NCBI GenBank assembly: GCA_944386975.1
Contig: CALXDC010000031.1
Location: 1-33,816, forward strand
From: an uncultured Oscillospiraceae bacterium
GTDB taxonomy: Bacteria > Bacillota > Clostridia > Oscillospirales > Oscillospiraceae
DNA length: 33,816 nt
Direction of reading: 5' to 3'
Shown here piece after piece: positions 24,328 through 32,918 of this stretch; position 1 is the stretch's first letter; each line of letters starts with the position of its first letter. Made by a program: the position numbers and the translations under genes. The notes beneath the pieces were generated by a model. It did not search any database, was not told the DNA's origin, and saw only the letters and a list, made by a program, of their open reading frames with translations.

Positions 24328-25518
24328 TTACTTGCCGGACTTGCGTCTGGTCACCACGTCGAAGATGACGGCCACCAGCAGCACGCCGCCCTTGACCACA
24401 TACTGCCAGGAGTCGCCGATGCCCATGATGGACATGCCCATATTGATGACGCCCAGCAGCAGAGCGCCGATGACCACGCCGCCCACGGTGCCGCTGCCGC
24501 CGTATGCGGAGGCGCCGCCGATGAAGCAGGCGCCGATGGCATCCATCTCGAAGGAGGTGCCGGTGGAGCCGTTGACGGAGCCCACGCGGGCCACGTTCAG
24601 AAGGCCGCAGAGACCGGCCAGGAGGCCCATGTTGGTGTAGGCGATGAAGTAGATCTTGTCGGTGTTGATACCGGAGAGCTTGGTGGCCTTCTCGTTGCCG
24701 CCCACGGCGTAGAAGTACCGGCCGAAGGCGGTCTTGGCGGTGATGAAGTTATAGATGAGGCAGATGGCCAGCACCCACACCAGCATGACGGAAATACCCC
24801 GGTACTGGCTGAGGAGATAGCAGTAGTAGAGGATCAGAGCGGCGATGAGGCCGGACTTCAGGTAGTCGCTGACGGCGCTGTTCTGACGGTAGCCCTTCTT
24901 CGCCCGGTCGGCCCGGTTCTTCACGGTGTGGAGAATGACATACAGAGCGGCCACCACACCCACGATGAGGGCGGACAGGACCATTTCCCCGTCGTCTAGG
25001 CCGGGGATCTTGATGTACTTGGTGAAGATGTTGAGGAAGGTGGCGTCCTGAATGGCCACGGTCTTGTTGTCCAGCACCAGACGGCCGATGCCGCGGAAGA
25101 CGAACATGCCGCCCAGGGTGGTGATGAAGGGGGGAATGCGGACATAGCCGATCCAGTAGCCCTGCCACACGCCCACCAGCAGGCCCACCAGCAGGCAGAC
25201 GATGATGGTCAGGATGGGGTTCATGCCCATGGTGGTGATCATCACGGCGGCAATACCGCCCACCAGACAGATCACAGAGCCGATGGACAGGTCGATGTTG
25301 CCGCCGGTGAGGATGCACAGCAGCATGCCGCAGGCCATGACCAGCACGTAGCCGTTTTGCAGCATCAGGTTGGACATGTTCTGGGCGTACAACAGGCGGC
25401 CGTCGGTGAGGAAGGCGAAGAGAGCAAACACGATCACCAGGGCGATGACCATGGCGTATTTGGTGAGGAAGTTCACCAGCAGGCGGGAGAAGGAGGTCTT
25501 ATTCAACGTCTCGTTCAT
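24328..25518 (-). CDS. mmsB: Monosaccharide ABC transporter permease (MmsB type)
   Basis: The membrane subunit of a ribose/xylose-class (CUT2) importer. The 396-residue protein has about ten hydrophobic segments, beginning with YAMVIALVIVFALFAFLTDG, and the family signature GNIDLSIGSVICLVGG near residues 72-87, with later AVGGNEKATKLSGIN and GGASAYGGSGTVGG. A hydrophilic stretch near residues 195-220 (HTVKNRADRAKKGYRQNS) is typical of the multiple-sugar subgroup. The ATG at 25518 is preferred to the GTG nine bases earlier, which is too close to GGAG. It forms one transporter with the ATPase and binding protein upstream. Confidence 0.92.
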   Translation of the reverse strand: MNETLNKTSFSRLLVNFLTKYAMVIALVIVFALFAFLTDGRLLYAQNMSNLMLQNGYVLVMACGMLLCILTGGNIDLSIGSVICLVGGIAAVMITTMGMNPILTIIVCLLVGLLVGVWQGYWIGYVRIPPFITTLGGMFVFRGIGRLVLDNKTVAIQDATFLNIFTKYIKIPGLDDGEMVLSALIVGVVAALYVILHTVKNRADRAKKGYRQNSAVSDYLKSGLIAALILYYCYLLSQYRGISVMLVWVLAICLIYNFITAKTAFGRYFYAVGGNEKATKLSGINTDKIYFIAYTNMGLLAGLCGLLNVARVGSVNGSTGTSFEMDAIGACFIGGASAYGGSGTVGGVVIGALLLGVINMGMSIMGIGDSWQYVVKGGVLLVAVIFDVVTRRKSGK

Positions 25519-25539
25519 CAATGTCACACTCCATTTCTA

Positions 25540-27093
25540 TCAAGTATTGGCCGTGTCCCGCACGGTGTCCCGGATGATGTAGCCCATGATGCTCTCCTGA
25601 GAGGCCTCGGAGGCGTCCACCTCGGCCAGCAGGCGGCCCTCATTCATCACATAGATCCGGTCGCACATGCCGAGAAGCTCCGGCAGCTCCGAGGAGATCA
25701 TCACCACCGACTTGCCCTGGCTGACCATGTCGTTGATGAGGCAGTAGATATCGTACTTGGCGCCCACGTCGATGCCCCGGGTAGGCTCATCCAGAATGAG
25801 CACCTCCGGCTCGGTGAACATCCACTTGCCCAGCAGCGCCTTCTGCTGGTTGCCGCCGGAGAGGTTGCCGATGTGCTGCTCGATGGAGGGGGTTTTGGTG
25901 CCCATCTCCGTCTTCATGTCCTCGGCCACCTTCACCTCCTTGTCCCGGTCGATGACGCCGCCGGAGCAGACCTTGTCCAGCCGGGCCAGGGTGGTGTTAA
26001 AGCGGATGGTCTCCCCCAGGATGAGGCCGTTGGTCTTCCGGTCCTCGGTGACATAGGCCAGCTTGTGGCGGATGGCGTCCTCTGTGTTCTTCAGATTCAC
26101 CCGCTCCCCGTTGATGTAGAGCTCACCGGTGATATTGGTACCGTAGCTGCGGCCGAAGAGGGACATGGCCAGCTCCGTGCGCCCGGCGCCCTGAAGGCCG
26201 GAGAAGCCCACCACCTCGCCCTTGTGGACCTTGAAGGAGATGTTGTCGTCCACGATCCGCTCGGGGTACAGGGGATGGTGCACCGTCCAGTTTTTCACCT
26301 CGAAGCTGATGTCCTTCTGGACGTTGTGCTCCCGCTTGGGGTAGCGGTCCTCCATAGACCGGCCCACCATGCCCTTGATGATCCGGTCCTCGCTGAACTC
26401 GTCCACACCCTTGACCAACGTCTCGATGGTGGAGCCGTCCCGGATGATGGTGGCCTTGTCGGCGCAGTAGATGATCTCGTTGAGCTTGTGGGTGATAATA
26501 ATGGAGGTGAGGCCCTCCTTCTTAAACGCAATGAGCAGGTCCAGCAGCATCTTGGCGTCCTCGTCGTTGAGGGAGGAGGTGGGCTCGTCCAGGATCAGCA
26601 GCTTCACCTTCTTGGAGAAGGCCTTGGCAATTTCCACCAGCTGCTGCTTACCGGTACCGATGTCCTTCACCAGAGTCTGGGCCGACTCATTGAGCCCCAC
26701 CTGCTTCATGTGGCGCTCGGCTTCGTAGTAGGTCTTGTTCCAGTCGATGACCCCCATCTTGTTGCGGATCTCGTTGCCCAGGAACATGTTCTCTCCGATG
26801 GAGAGCAGGGGAATCAGGGCCAGCTCCTGGTGGATGATGACGATGCCCACCGCCTCGCTGTCCTTCTGGGTCTTGAACTGGCAGAGCTTCCCCTCATAGT
26901 AGATCTCGCCGGTGTAGGTACCGGCGGGATAGGTGCCGGAGAGGACGTTCATCAGCGTGGACTTGCCCGCGCCGTTCTCCCCGATCAGGGCATGAATTTC
27001 CCCCGGCTCCACCTGGAGGTTGACGTTATCCAGGGCCTTGACGCCGGGGAATTCCTTGGTGATGTTTTTCATCTCCAGAATATACTTGGACAA
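25540..27093 (-). CDS. mmsA: Monosaccharide ABC transporter ATP-binding protein (MmsA type)
   Basis: A 517-residue double ATPase that drives the importer. The first domain has Walker [10 protein letters not shown] near residues 38-46, the degenerate signature [14 protein letters not shown] and Walker [14 protein letters not shown]. The second has the altered Walker [12 protein letters not shown] usual in this class, the signature [14 protein letters not shown] and Walker [15 protein letters not shown]. The start codon is TTG at 27091-27093, read from the family N-terminus [20 protein letters not shown] and the AAAGGAGG site nine to ten bases before it. A strong hairpin lies between it and the binding-protein gene, which may lower its expression relative to that gene. 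Confidence 0.94.
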   Translation of the reverse strand: MSKYILEMKNITKEFPGVKALDNVNLQVEPGEIHALIGENGAGKSTLMNVLSGTYPAGTYTGEIYYEGKLCQFKTQKDSEAVGIVIIHQELALIPLLSIGENMFLGNEIRNKMGVIDWNKTYYEAERHMKQVGLNESAQTLVKDIGTGKQQLVEIAKAFSKKVKLLILDEPTSSLNDEDAKMLLDLLIAFKKEGLTSIIITHKLNEIIYCADKATIIRDGSTIETLVKGVDEFSEDRIIKGMVGRSMEDRYPKREHNVQKDISFEVKNWTVHHPLYPERIVDDNISFKVHKGEVVGFSGLQGAGRTELAMSLFGRSYGTNITGELYINGERVNLKNTEDAIRHKLAYVTEDRKTNGLILGETIRFNTTLARLDKVCSGGVIDRDKEVKVAEDMKTEMGTKTPSIEQHIGNLSGGNQQKALLGKWMFTEPEVLILDEPTRGIDVGAKYDIYCLINDMVSQGKSVVMISSELPELLGMCDRIYVMNEGRLLAEVDASEASQESIMGYIIRDTVRDTANT

Positions 27094-27128
27094 AGGGTGT
27101 TGCCTCCTTTCAGCCTTGGTTGGATGGG

Positions 27129-27172
27129 GTCAGCGCAATGGGCGGGGCAGACGGCCCCGCCCATTGGCTGAC
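27129..27172 (-). promoter_or_regulatory. Intercistronic hairpin between binding protein and ATPase genes
   Basis: Nineteen base pairs with one bulge: GTCAGC then CAATGGGCGGGGC pair with GCCCCGCCCATTG then GCTGAC around a short loop. No T-run follows on the minus strand, so it is not a simple terminator. Such hairpins after periplasmic-type binding-protein genes are known to protect the upstream message and reduce read-through, giving more binding protein than ATPase. Confidence 0.6.
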
Positions 27173-27198
27173 GTTACAGGTTCTTCAGTTCGCTTGGA

Positions 27199-28377
27199 TC
27201 AGGCAGCGGGATGGAGGTACCCATCGGCATCCTGGGTGTAGTAGCCGGTGTCAACCAGCTTCTCCACCATGTTCTCCGTGGTGACCACGTCGGGCACCAG
27301 CAGGAAGGAGGGGCAGTTGTTGCCGTCGGAGGTGAAGTAGGAGGTGGTGTCATAGGCGCACTCGAAATCCCAGCCGGAGGCGGTGATCAGGCTCTCATCC
27401 ACGGTCTCGCCGCTCAGGATGGCCTTGCCCAGATCCAGGGTAACCACGGCCTCGTTGGCAACGGCCTTGTACACGGTCATGGACTGCTTGCCGTCCACCA
27501 GGTTCTTCAGGTTGGCCTCGTCGCCGTCCTGACCGGTGATGATGGGCTGGTTGGAGCCGGCGTAGTCGGACTCAATGGCCTGGGCCACGCCCAGAGCGGT
27601 GGAGTCGTTGGAGCACAGCCACACATCAACCTGGGTGCCGTCGGCATAGTAGGAAGCCAGCACGTTCTGGGCACGCTCCATGGCGGTCTGGGTATCCCAG
27701 GCGGCGGTAGCCACGGTGTCGAAGTCGGTCTGGCCGGAAACCACGTTCAGCTTGCCGGACTCAATGTAGGGCTTGAGGACGTCCATAGCGCCGTTGAAGA
27801 AGTAACCGGCGTTGTTGTCGGCGGGATCGCCGGCGGTGAACTCAATGTTGAAGGGACCGGCGGCGTTGTCCAGATCCAGAGCGTCCACCACATACTGGCC
27901 CTGGAGGGTGCCCACGGTGTAGTTATCGAAGGACACGTAGTAGGAGGCGTTGTCGTTCATGATCAGGCGGTCGTAGGCGATGACGGGGATGCCGGCCTCA
28001 CCGGCCTCGTTCATCACGGTGTTCAGGGCCTCGCCGTCGATGGCGGCGATGACCAGCAGATCCACGCCGTCGGCGATCATGTTCTGGATGTCGCTGACCT
28101 GACGGTTGGTGTCGTTGTCGGAGTAAGTAAGAATGGTCTCATAGCCGGCGCTCTTGAACTGCTCGTCCAGGTAGGAACCATCGCGGTTCCAGCGCTCCAG
28201 AGACTGGGTGGGCATGGCAATACCGACCTTCTGGGTACCGGTGCTGCCGCCCTCGTCGGCGTCGGAGGCGCCGTCGTTGTTGCTGCTGCCGCCGTTGTTG
28301 GTGGCAGTGTTGCCGCAGGCGACCAGAGACAGGGCCATCACAGCAGCAAGCGCAAGAGCCAAAATACGCTTCTTCAT
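27199..28377 (-). CDS. chvE: Sugar-binding lipoprotein of the ABC importer (ChvE type)
   Basis: A 392-residue lipoprotein anchored outside the membrane that captures the sugar. Residues 1-20 are a signal peptide ending in the lipobox SLVAC, with lipidated C21, followed by an Asn/Ser/Gly-rich tether (GNTATNNGGSSNNDGASDAD) to about residue 45. The mature domain is a type I periplasmic-binding fold of the ChvE/xylose/multiple-sugar group: KVGIAMPTQSLERWNRDGSYL, DLLVIAAIDGEAL, GIPVIAYDRLI, FTAGDPADNNAGYFFNGA, WLCSNDSTALGVAQAI and ITGQDGDEANLKN. The start is ATG 28377, where the signal peptide begins. First gene of the seven-gene operon. Confidence 0.94.
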   Translation of the reverse strand: MKKRILALALAAVMALSLVACGNTATNNGGSSNNDGASDADEGGSTGTQKVGIAMPTQSLERWNRDGSYLDEQFKSAGYETILTYSDNDTNRQVSDIQNMIADGVDLLVIAAIDGEALNTVMNEAGEAGIPVIAYDRLIMNDNASYYVSFDNYTVGTLQGQYVVDALDLDNAAGPFNIEFTAGDPADNNAGYFFNGAMDVLKPYIESGKLNVVSGQTDFDTVATAAWDTQTAMERAQNVLASYYADGTQVDVWLCSNDSTALGVAQAIESDYAGSNQPIITGQDGDEANLKNLVDGKQSMTVYKAVANEAVVTLDLGKAILSGETVDESLITASGWDFECAYDTTSYFTSDGNNCPSFLLVPDVVTTENMVEKLVDTGYYTQDADGYLHPAA

Positions 28378-28435
28378 TTCATCAATCGCTCCTTTTTTGA
28401 GTTTTCTCCGCCGGGTGTTCTCCCATGGAGGTTCC

Positions 28436-28473
28436 GTTAGTGAAACTACTTTTATAAAGGTCATTTCTCTAAC
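28436..28473 (-). promoter_or_regulatory. Inverted-repeat operator of the sugar operon (probable ROK site)
   Basis: GTTAGTGAAA at 28436-28445 and TTTCTCTAAC at 28464-28473 form a near-perfect inverted repeat 18 bases apart, lying over the predicted transcription start. Part of it (ATAAAAGTAGTTT on the minus strand) resembles a sequence over the start of the ROK regulator gene (TGTAAAAGTGGTTT at 29795-29808), pointing to one shared repressor. Confidence 0.55.
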
Positions 28474-28480
28474 TGGTTAT

Positions 28481-28509
28481 AGAATACACAATTCCATTTG
28501 GAATGTCAA
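28481..28509 (-). promoter_or_regulatory. Promoter of the sugar import and metabolism operon
   Basis: On the minus strand a perfect TTGACA (28509-28504) and TATTCT (28486-28481) are 17 bases apart. The spacer holds a perfect 14-base palindrome, ATTCCATTTGGAAT (28491-28504), a possible second operator. Confidence 0.8.
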
Positions 28510-28587
28510 CGGGTTCCTTGAGTGATTCTGCACATTTGGAGTCTTTCACAAAATGCCAAAACACATTTTGAACAATTTCACAACGCA

Positions 28588-28620
28588 AAGGGCTCTCCGC
28601 CTATCAGGCAGAGAGCCCTT
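28588..28620 (-). terminator. Terminator of the ROK regulator gene
   Basis: AAGGGCTCTC pairs with GAGAGCCCTT, extended by a further imperfect CGCC/GGCA, just beyond the stop of the minus-strand gene. It also separates this gene from the sugar operon promoter. Confidence 0.7.
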
Positions 28621-28625
28621 CCGGC

Positions 28626-29759
28626 TTAAAGCCGGCTGACAAAGTCGTAGAGGAAACGGGTGGCGGCGCCGATACAGACAGAGCGGCTGGAGCCGGGACA
28701 GAAGATGAGGAAATCCGCCTGTCCGGACAGGGGGTCCAGCTCCCGGATCCGGCTTTCCAGCTGGGTGCGGAAGGGGGGCAGGAACTGGGAGACGGAGCCG
28801 CCGATCATCACCGGGCAGTCCAGAATGGTGTGGATGGTGGTAACGCCGGTGGCCAGATCCTCCAGATAGTTGTGCCACACGGACCGGCACTGTTCGTCCC
28901 CCTGGTCCAGCCGCTGAAAGAAGGTCTCCAGACTGATGCCCAGATCGTCGGAGAGGCGGGCGGAGGAACAGTAGGCCTCCAGGCAGCCCTGGCGGCCGCA
29001 CTCGCACAGCCGGCCGCCGGGGTGGAGGCACAGATGGCCAAACTCCGCCGCCCGGTGGCTGACGCCGTCGTACAACTCCCCCTCCACCAGCAGCGCGCCG
29101 CCCACGCCCCGGCTGAGGGAGAGATAGGCCATGCTCTGTTGAGCAGGGCGGTTCCACCACTCCCCGAAGCCGCCGCAGTTGGCGTCGTTGTCCAGGCGGG
29201 TGGGATAGGGAATGGCCCTGGTGAAGCGGCAGGAGACGGAGGTGTGGACCCCCATGGTGGGGGCATACTCAATGGTACTTTGATCCGGACCGATAATGCC
29301 CGGCAGAGTGACCCCCACTCCCAGCAGCTTCTCCCGGTCCAGCCGGTTTTCGTCCAGAAAGCGCTCGATCCGCTGCGCCAGCTCCGTACCGTAGGCCTCG
29401 GTGTTGGAAAAGGGGAGGTCCCATTTCTGATAAGCCACGGTCTCCTGCCGCAGATTCACCGCCGCCATGCGCAGATCGCTGCTGGTCACCTCCGCCCCCA
29501 CGGCAAAGCGGGCGTCGGCCAGAGGCTGGATCAGCCGGGGCCGCCGCCCCCCGGTGGAGGAGGTGGTGACGGAGCGGTCGATGAGCCCCATCTCCGCCAG
29601 CTCGTTGAGATTCTGAGACAGGGTGGGCAGACTCATGGACAGCCGGGCGGCCAACTCCTGTTTGGTGATGGGTTCCCACAGGGAGGTAAGCTGACGATAC
29701 ACCCGGTTTCGATTTTGCCGTCGGACTTCAACAGTGGAAAGGGGCTTGTGGGCGCACAT
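28626..29759 (-). CDS. ROK-family transcriptional repressor, XylR/NagC-like
   Basis: A 377-residue regulator that probably represses the neighbouring sugar operon until a sugar binds. Residues about 10-75 are a winged helix-turn-helix (NRVYRQLTSLWEPITKQELAARL, then LPTLSQNLNELAEMGLI and the STGGRRP wing). The rest is a ROK sugar-kinase-like domain with LLGVGVTLPGII, the zinc site EFGHLCLHPGG followed by LCECGRQGCLEAYCS, and VMIGGSVSQFL. ATG 29759 is chosen because GAGGAG lies just before it. Its promoter carries a sequence like the sugar-operon operator, which suggests autoregulation. The name XylR is not used because the effector is unknown. Confidence 0.88.
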   Translation of the reverse strand: MCAHKPLSTVEVRRQNRNRVYRQLTSLWEPITKQELAARLSMSLPTLSQNLNELAEMGLIDRSVTTSSTGGRRPRLIQPLADARFAVGAEVTSSDLRMAAVNLRQETVAYQKWDLPFSNTEAYGTELAQRIERFLDENRLDREKLLGVGVTLPGIIGPDQSTIEYAPTMGVHTSVSCRFTRAIPYPTRLDNDANCGGFGEWWNRPAQQSMAYLSLSRGVGGALLVEGELYDGVSHRAAEFGHLCLHPGGRLCECGRQGCLEAYCSSARLSDDLGISLETFFQRLDQGDEQCRSVWHNYLEDLATGVTTIHTILDCPVMIGGSVSQFLPPFRTQLESRIRELDPLSGQADFLIFCPGSSRSVCIGAATRFLYDFVSRL

Positions 29760-29790
29760 GACAATCTCCTCAATGCACAAAATAAAGGCA

Positions 29791-29848
29791 GTTATGTAAA
29801 AGTGGTTTTGTTATCTTTGATTATATCATAGTCCGCTCCAACTTGTAA
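29791..29848 (-). promoter_or_regulatory. Promoter and putative operator of the ROK regulator gene
   Basis: On the minus strand TTACAA (29848-29843) and a perfect TATAAT (29825-29820) are 17 bases apart. Immediately downstream, 29791-29815 matches about 15 of 22 bases of half of the sugar-operon operator, covering the likely start near 29813. Confidence 0.6.
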
Positions 29849-29898
29849 AGACAACTTGCTGAAAAGGCCCTGTGGTTTTTTGGTTCGCCCCCTCTCTC

Positions 29899-29957
29899 TT
29901 GACAGGCCGGTCTATCCATGATAGACTTATTGCAGAGAGGTCTATTGCGAATAGACC
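29899..29957 (+). promoter_or_regulatory. blaI-type promoter with two operators
   Basis: TTGACA (29899-29904) and TAGACT (29922-29927) are 17 bases apart. Operator 1, GTCTATC-CAT-GATAGAC (29910-29926), fills the spacer and most of the -10. Operator 2, GGTCTATT-GCG-AATAGACC (29939-29957), lies just downstream. Both share the half-site GTCTAT, so a dimeric repressor, most simply the BlaI-like product, should shut this promoter. Confidence 0.75.
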
Positions 29958-29972
29958 AGAAAGGAGGACCTT

Positions 29973-30335
29973 ATGGAAGATGGAAAGCTGGGGGCCATTG
30001 AGAGCCGCTTTGCCGACCTCATCTGGGCCAACGCTCCCCTCTCCTCCGGGGAGCTGGTAAGGCTGTGTCAGGAGGAGCTGGGCTGGAAGAAGTCCACCAC
30101 CTACACGGTGCTGAAAAAGCTGTGTACCCGGGGGCTCTTTCAAAACGAGAAGGGCATGGTCACCCCTCTCCTCTCCCGGGAGGACTATTACGCCGCTCAA
30201 AGCCGGCGGTTTGTGGAGGAGGCCTTCCAGGGTTCTCTGCCCGCCTTTGTGGCCGCCTTCACCAGCCGTCGGAAGCTGTCGGAGGAGGAGGTCCACCAGC
30301 TCCAGGCCCTGATCGACCGGAGCAGGGAGGGCTGA
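29973..30335 (+). CDS. BlaI/MecI-family transcriptional repressor
   Basis: A 120-residue winged-helix repressor. The recognition region is WKKSTTYTVLKKLCTRGLF (about residues 38-56), a close match to the family pattern in which the second helix reads the operator; MVTPLLSREDYYAAQSRRF follows, and the C-terminal helices (about 75-118) would dimerise. In the known system the repressor is inactivated by cleavage after a membrane protease senses its signal, and that protease-like gene starts four bases downstream. AAGGAGG lies five bases before the ATG. The protein is likely to repress itself through the two GTCTAT operators. Confidence 0.9.
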   Translation: MEDGKLGAIESRFADLIWANAPLSSGELVRLCQEELGWKKSTTYTVLKKLCTRGLFQNEKGMVTPLLSREDYYAAQSRRFVEEAFQGSLPAFVAAFTSRRKLSEEEVHQLQALIDRSREG

Positions 30336-30338
30336 GCC

Positions 30339-31775
30339 ATGGACGACGCCTTCATCGCTCTCTCCTACCGACTGCTGCCCATTCTGTGCAACATGAGTCT
30401 TGCCGCCGGGGCGGCCGTTCTGCTGATCCTGCCGGTACGTCTGGCCCTGCGGCGAGCCCCCGCCTGCTTCTCCTACGCCCTGTGGGCGGCGGTGCTCTTC
30501 CGGCTGTTGTGCCCGGTATCCCTGTCCGCCGGTTTTTCCCTTCTGGGGCTGCTGGGCACACCGGCGGAGCGGATCTCCGGCTCCCTCACCGCCGTATCCG
30601 CCATCCCCCCCGACGTGGTGCGCACTCCTTCCCCCCAGGCGGCGCTGCCCCTGGCAGGCGAGGCTGTCACAAACGCACTGCCCCAGGGGCTGGAGCAGCT
30701 GGCGGCGGACCCTCTCCCTGTGACCCTGGCCACAGCGGTGTGGCTGATGGGGGTGCTGGTCATGGCGGTCTGGGGGCTCTGTTCCCTTCTCCGGCTGCGC
30801 CGCCGCCTCATCGGCGCAGTGATGCTGGAGCGCGGCGTCTTTCTGGCGGACCACATCCCCTCCCCCTTTGTCCTGGGGGTCGTCCGCCCCAAGATCTACC
30901 TTCCCTCCCGGCTGACGGAGGAGGAGCGGCGTCTGGCCCTCCTCCATGAGCGGCGCCACATCCGCCGCGGCGACCCTCTTTTCCGTGCCCTGGCCTATGC
31001 CGCCCTGTGCCTCCACTGGTGGAATCCGCTGGTGTGGCTGGCCTTTGTGCTGGCAGGCCGGGACATGGAGCTCAGCTGCGACGAGGCGGCGGTAAGGCAT
31101 CTCGGCCGGAGGGAGCGGGAGGGCTATGCCGCGCTGCTCCTCCGTCTCTCCGCCGTCCCCGGCCCTTTTCTGGCCTTCGGCGCGGGGAACCTCCGATCCC
31201 GGGTGGAGCGTCTGCTGCGGCCGGTGCGCCTCCGCCGGAGGACCGCTGCCGCAGCTGCCGCGGTGGTTTTGGCGGCGGTAGTGCTCTGCGCCGTCAACGC
31301 TCTCCCCGAGAGCAGCGTCACAGCGGAACAGGTGGAGGACGGCATGTCCATCTCCCTGGAGCTCCGATCTCCCATCCGCTCCTGGATGCTGGTGGAAGAA
31401 ATCCGGCAGGGAGAGACGCTGCTCTCCTCCCTTCCCCGGCTGGCGAAGGGTGACGCGGACGATCCCCTGGAGGACCCTTACCGCCAAAGCTTTCTTCTCA
31501 CCACCATCCGGGAATCGGACAGTGGTCCTCAAATCTCCGCCCGGGCGGGCGGTGCGGCAGCCCAATGGTCTCTTCCGCTGCCGGAGGGGGACTGGACCCC
31601 CGGCGGCTTTGCTCCGGGACCGGAGGGGCTGGGCTCCTCCTACCGAAAAACGCTGCGGGAAGCGGAGACCGAAACGGTGCTGTGCCAGCTGCCCCTCACC
31701 GGTGAGGCCGGAGACCTGACGGTCCGCTACCTGCTGGTCACCTCCGCTGAACCGGCGGACTTTTCGTCCTCCTGA
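30339..31775 (+). CDS. M56-family membrane metalloprotease, BlaR1-like, without penicillin-binding sensor
   Basis: A 478-residue membrane protein that should sense an outside signal and act on the BlaI-type repressor. Hydrophobic helices lie at about residues 14-35, 45-70 and 125-150, and another before the C-terminal part at about 305-327. The zinc site HERRH (HExxH) is at about residues 206-210, within LALLHERRHIRRGDP, and the third-ligand region is MELSCDEAAV. The outside C-terminus is about 150 residues and lacks the SxxK-bearing sensor domain of true BlaR1/MecR1, so beta-lactam sensing is not supported. It starts four bases after the repressor gene and ends before a strong terminator. 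Confidence 0.87.
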   Translation: MDDAFIALSYRLLPILCNMSLAAGAAVLLILPVRLALRRAPACFSYALWAAVLFRLLCPVSLSAGFSLLGLLGTPAERISGSLTAVSAIPPDVVRTPSPQAALPLAGEAVTNALPQGLEQLAADPLPVTLATAVWLMGVLVMAVWGLCSLLRLRRRLIGAVMLERGVFLADHIPSPFVLGVVRPKIYLPSRLTEEERRLALLHERRHIRRGDPLFRALAYAALCLHWWNPLVWLAFVLAGRDMELSCDEAAVRHLGRREREGYAALLLRLSAVPGPFLAFGAGNLRSRVERLLRPVRLRRRTAAAAAAVVLAAVVLCAVNALPESSVTAEQVEDGMSISLELRSPIRSWMLVEEIRQGETLLSSLPRLAKGDADDPLEDPYRQSFLLTTIRESDSGPQISARAGGAAAQWSLPLPEGDWTPGGFAPGPEGLGSSYRKTLREAETETVLCQLPLTGEAGDLTVRYLLVTSAEPADFSSS

Positions 31776-31818
31776 CGCCGCCCTTCTCCCGTTTCTCCCC
31801 GGACAGGGCGGCAAGATG

Positions 31819-31861
31819 ACAAAACGGCCTCCGGCGCTATATGCGCCGGAGGCCGTTTTGT
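31819..31861. terminator. Bidirectional terminator between the M56 gene and the radical SAM gene
   Basis: A perfect 19-base-pair stem, ACAAAACGGCCTCCGGCGC with its complement, around TATAT. It lies between two convergent genes (ends at 31775 and 31881) and can serve both. Confidence 0.85.
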
Positions 31862-31880
31862 CTTTCACATAGCAAAAACC

Positions 31881-32918
31881 TTAGTCCCTGCCAGAAGCGG
31901 TCCTGTTCCGCGCGCAGGCGGAGGACTCGTACAACTTTCCGTGGGTAAAATAGTTGTAGGACCGGCAGCCTCCGGCGCAGAGAGAGCCGTAGGGACAGCT
32001 CCGGCACGGCCCTGTCAGGAGGTCCGGGGTAAACCGGCGGTTGTAGGCGAAGGCGTTCTCGTCGTACCAGATATCCGCCAGACGTCTGGTGCGGAGATTC
32101 CCCTCGATAAAGCGGTCGTCATACATGGACTCACAGCCCCGCACATTTCCCACGCTGTCGATGCCGACGGTGGTCAGTCCGGCGCGGCAGCCGCCGAAGA
32201 CGGCCTCTCCGCTGAGATCCCCCCGCAGCCAGCCCTCCCGTTGGGTGAAGTAGCCGATATTGTCCGCAATTCCCAGGGAGAAGGGGGCCTCGAACATGTG
32301 GGCCTCCACAAATCGGATCACCGCCTTCGCGTCAAAGCGGTACCGGACGCCTGAGGTTGCGGCGTTTCCCATGGGGGAGCAGGCCTGAATCTGCCACGCG
32401 AACAGGGGCCGCTCCCGCAGGAAGGCGTATAGCTCCTCCAGAAGCGGGGCGTTTTCGCTGTGCAGCGTTGTGATGACGGAGACGGGGATTCCCCCGCCGG
32501 AGAGGGCGTCGAGGGCGGCGGCGGCCCGGTCGAAGCTGCCCGGCTGGCGGTAGGCGTCGTGAACGGCCCGGGGGCCATCCATAGAGACGGCCACAGATTC
32601 GATCTCCGCCCCCCGCAGCCGCTCCAGCAGCTCCGGCGTAAACAGAAACCCGTTGGTGATGAGAGTGGTGCGGATGCCGCGGCCTGTCAGGGCCCGGACA
32701 ATTGTCTCCCAATCCGGGCGGAGAAACACCTCTCCGCCGATGAGAGAAACTCTGCGGCAGCCCAGCGCGGCCAGCTGCGCGGCCACGTCCAGGCACTCGG
32801 CGGTGGTGAGCTCATGTGCCCTGGCCCGGCCGCCCTTCGACCCGCAGTACCGGCAGGAAAAGCAGCAGGCCAGCGTGATCTCCCACACGCAGGACTGCAG
32901 GCGGTATTCGGTCCTCAC
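31881..32918 (-). CDS. Radical SAM/SPASM peptide-modifying enzyme
   Basis: A 345-residue radical SAM protein with a C-terminal SPASM domain, of the type that modifies ribosomal peptides. The radical SAM cluster motif is C18-x3-C22-x2-C25 (CCFSCRYC), followed by SLIGGEVFLRPDW as the SAM-binding GGE motif and ITNGFLF. The SPASM part begins near residue 235 (FGGCRAGLTTVGIDSVGNV, RGCES) and ends with CRSCPYGSLCAGGC and a last Cys in SSACARN, enough Cys for two auxiliary iron-sulfur clusters. Translation starts at GTG 32918, overlapping the stop of the peptide gene by four bases (GTGA). No obvious peptide-binding (RRE/PqqD-like) domain is seen at the N-terminus. The reaction, for example a thioether or carbon-carbon crosslink, cannot be told from sequence. 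Confidence 0.9.
   Translation of the reverse strand: MRTEYRLQSCVWEITLACCFSCRYCGSKGGRARAHELTTAECLDVAAQLAALGCRRVSLIGGEVFLRPDWETIVRALTGRGIRTTLITNGFLFTPELLERLRGAEIESVAVSMDGPRAVHDAYRQPGSFDRAAAALDALSGGGIPVSVITTLHSENAPLLEELYAFLRERPLFAWQIQACSPMGNAATSGVRYRFDAKAVIRFVEAHMFEAPFSLGIADNIGYFTQREGWLRGDLSGEAVFGGCRAGLTTVGIDSVGNVRGCESMYDDRFIEGNLRTRRLADIWYDENAFAYNRRFTPDLLTGPCRSCPYGSLCAGGCRSYNYFTHGKLYESSACARNRTASGRD

Noticed and set aside
29973-31775. Calling the BlaI/M56 pair a beta-lactam resistance sensor
   Set aside because: The membrane protein lacks the penicillin-binding sensor domain and no beta-lactamase gene is in the operon.
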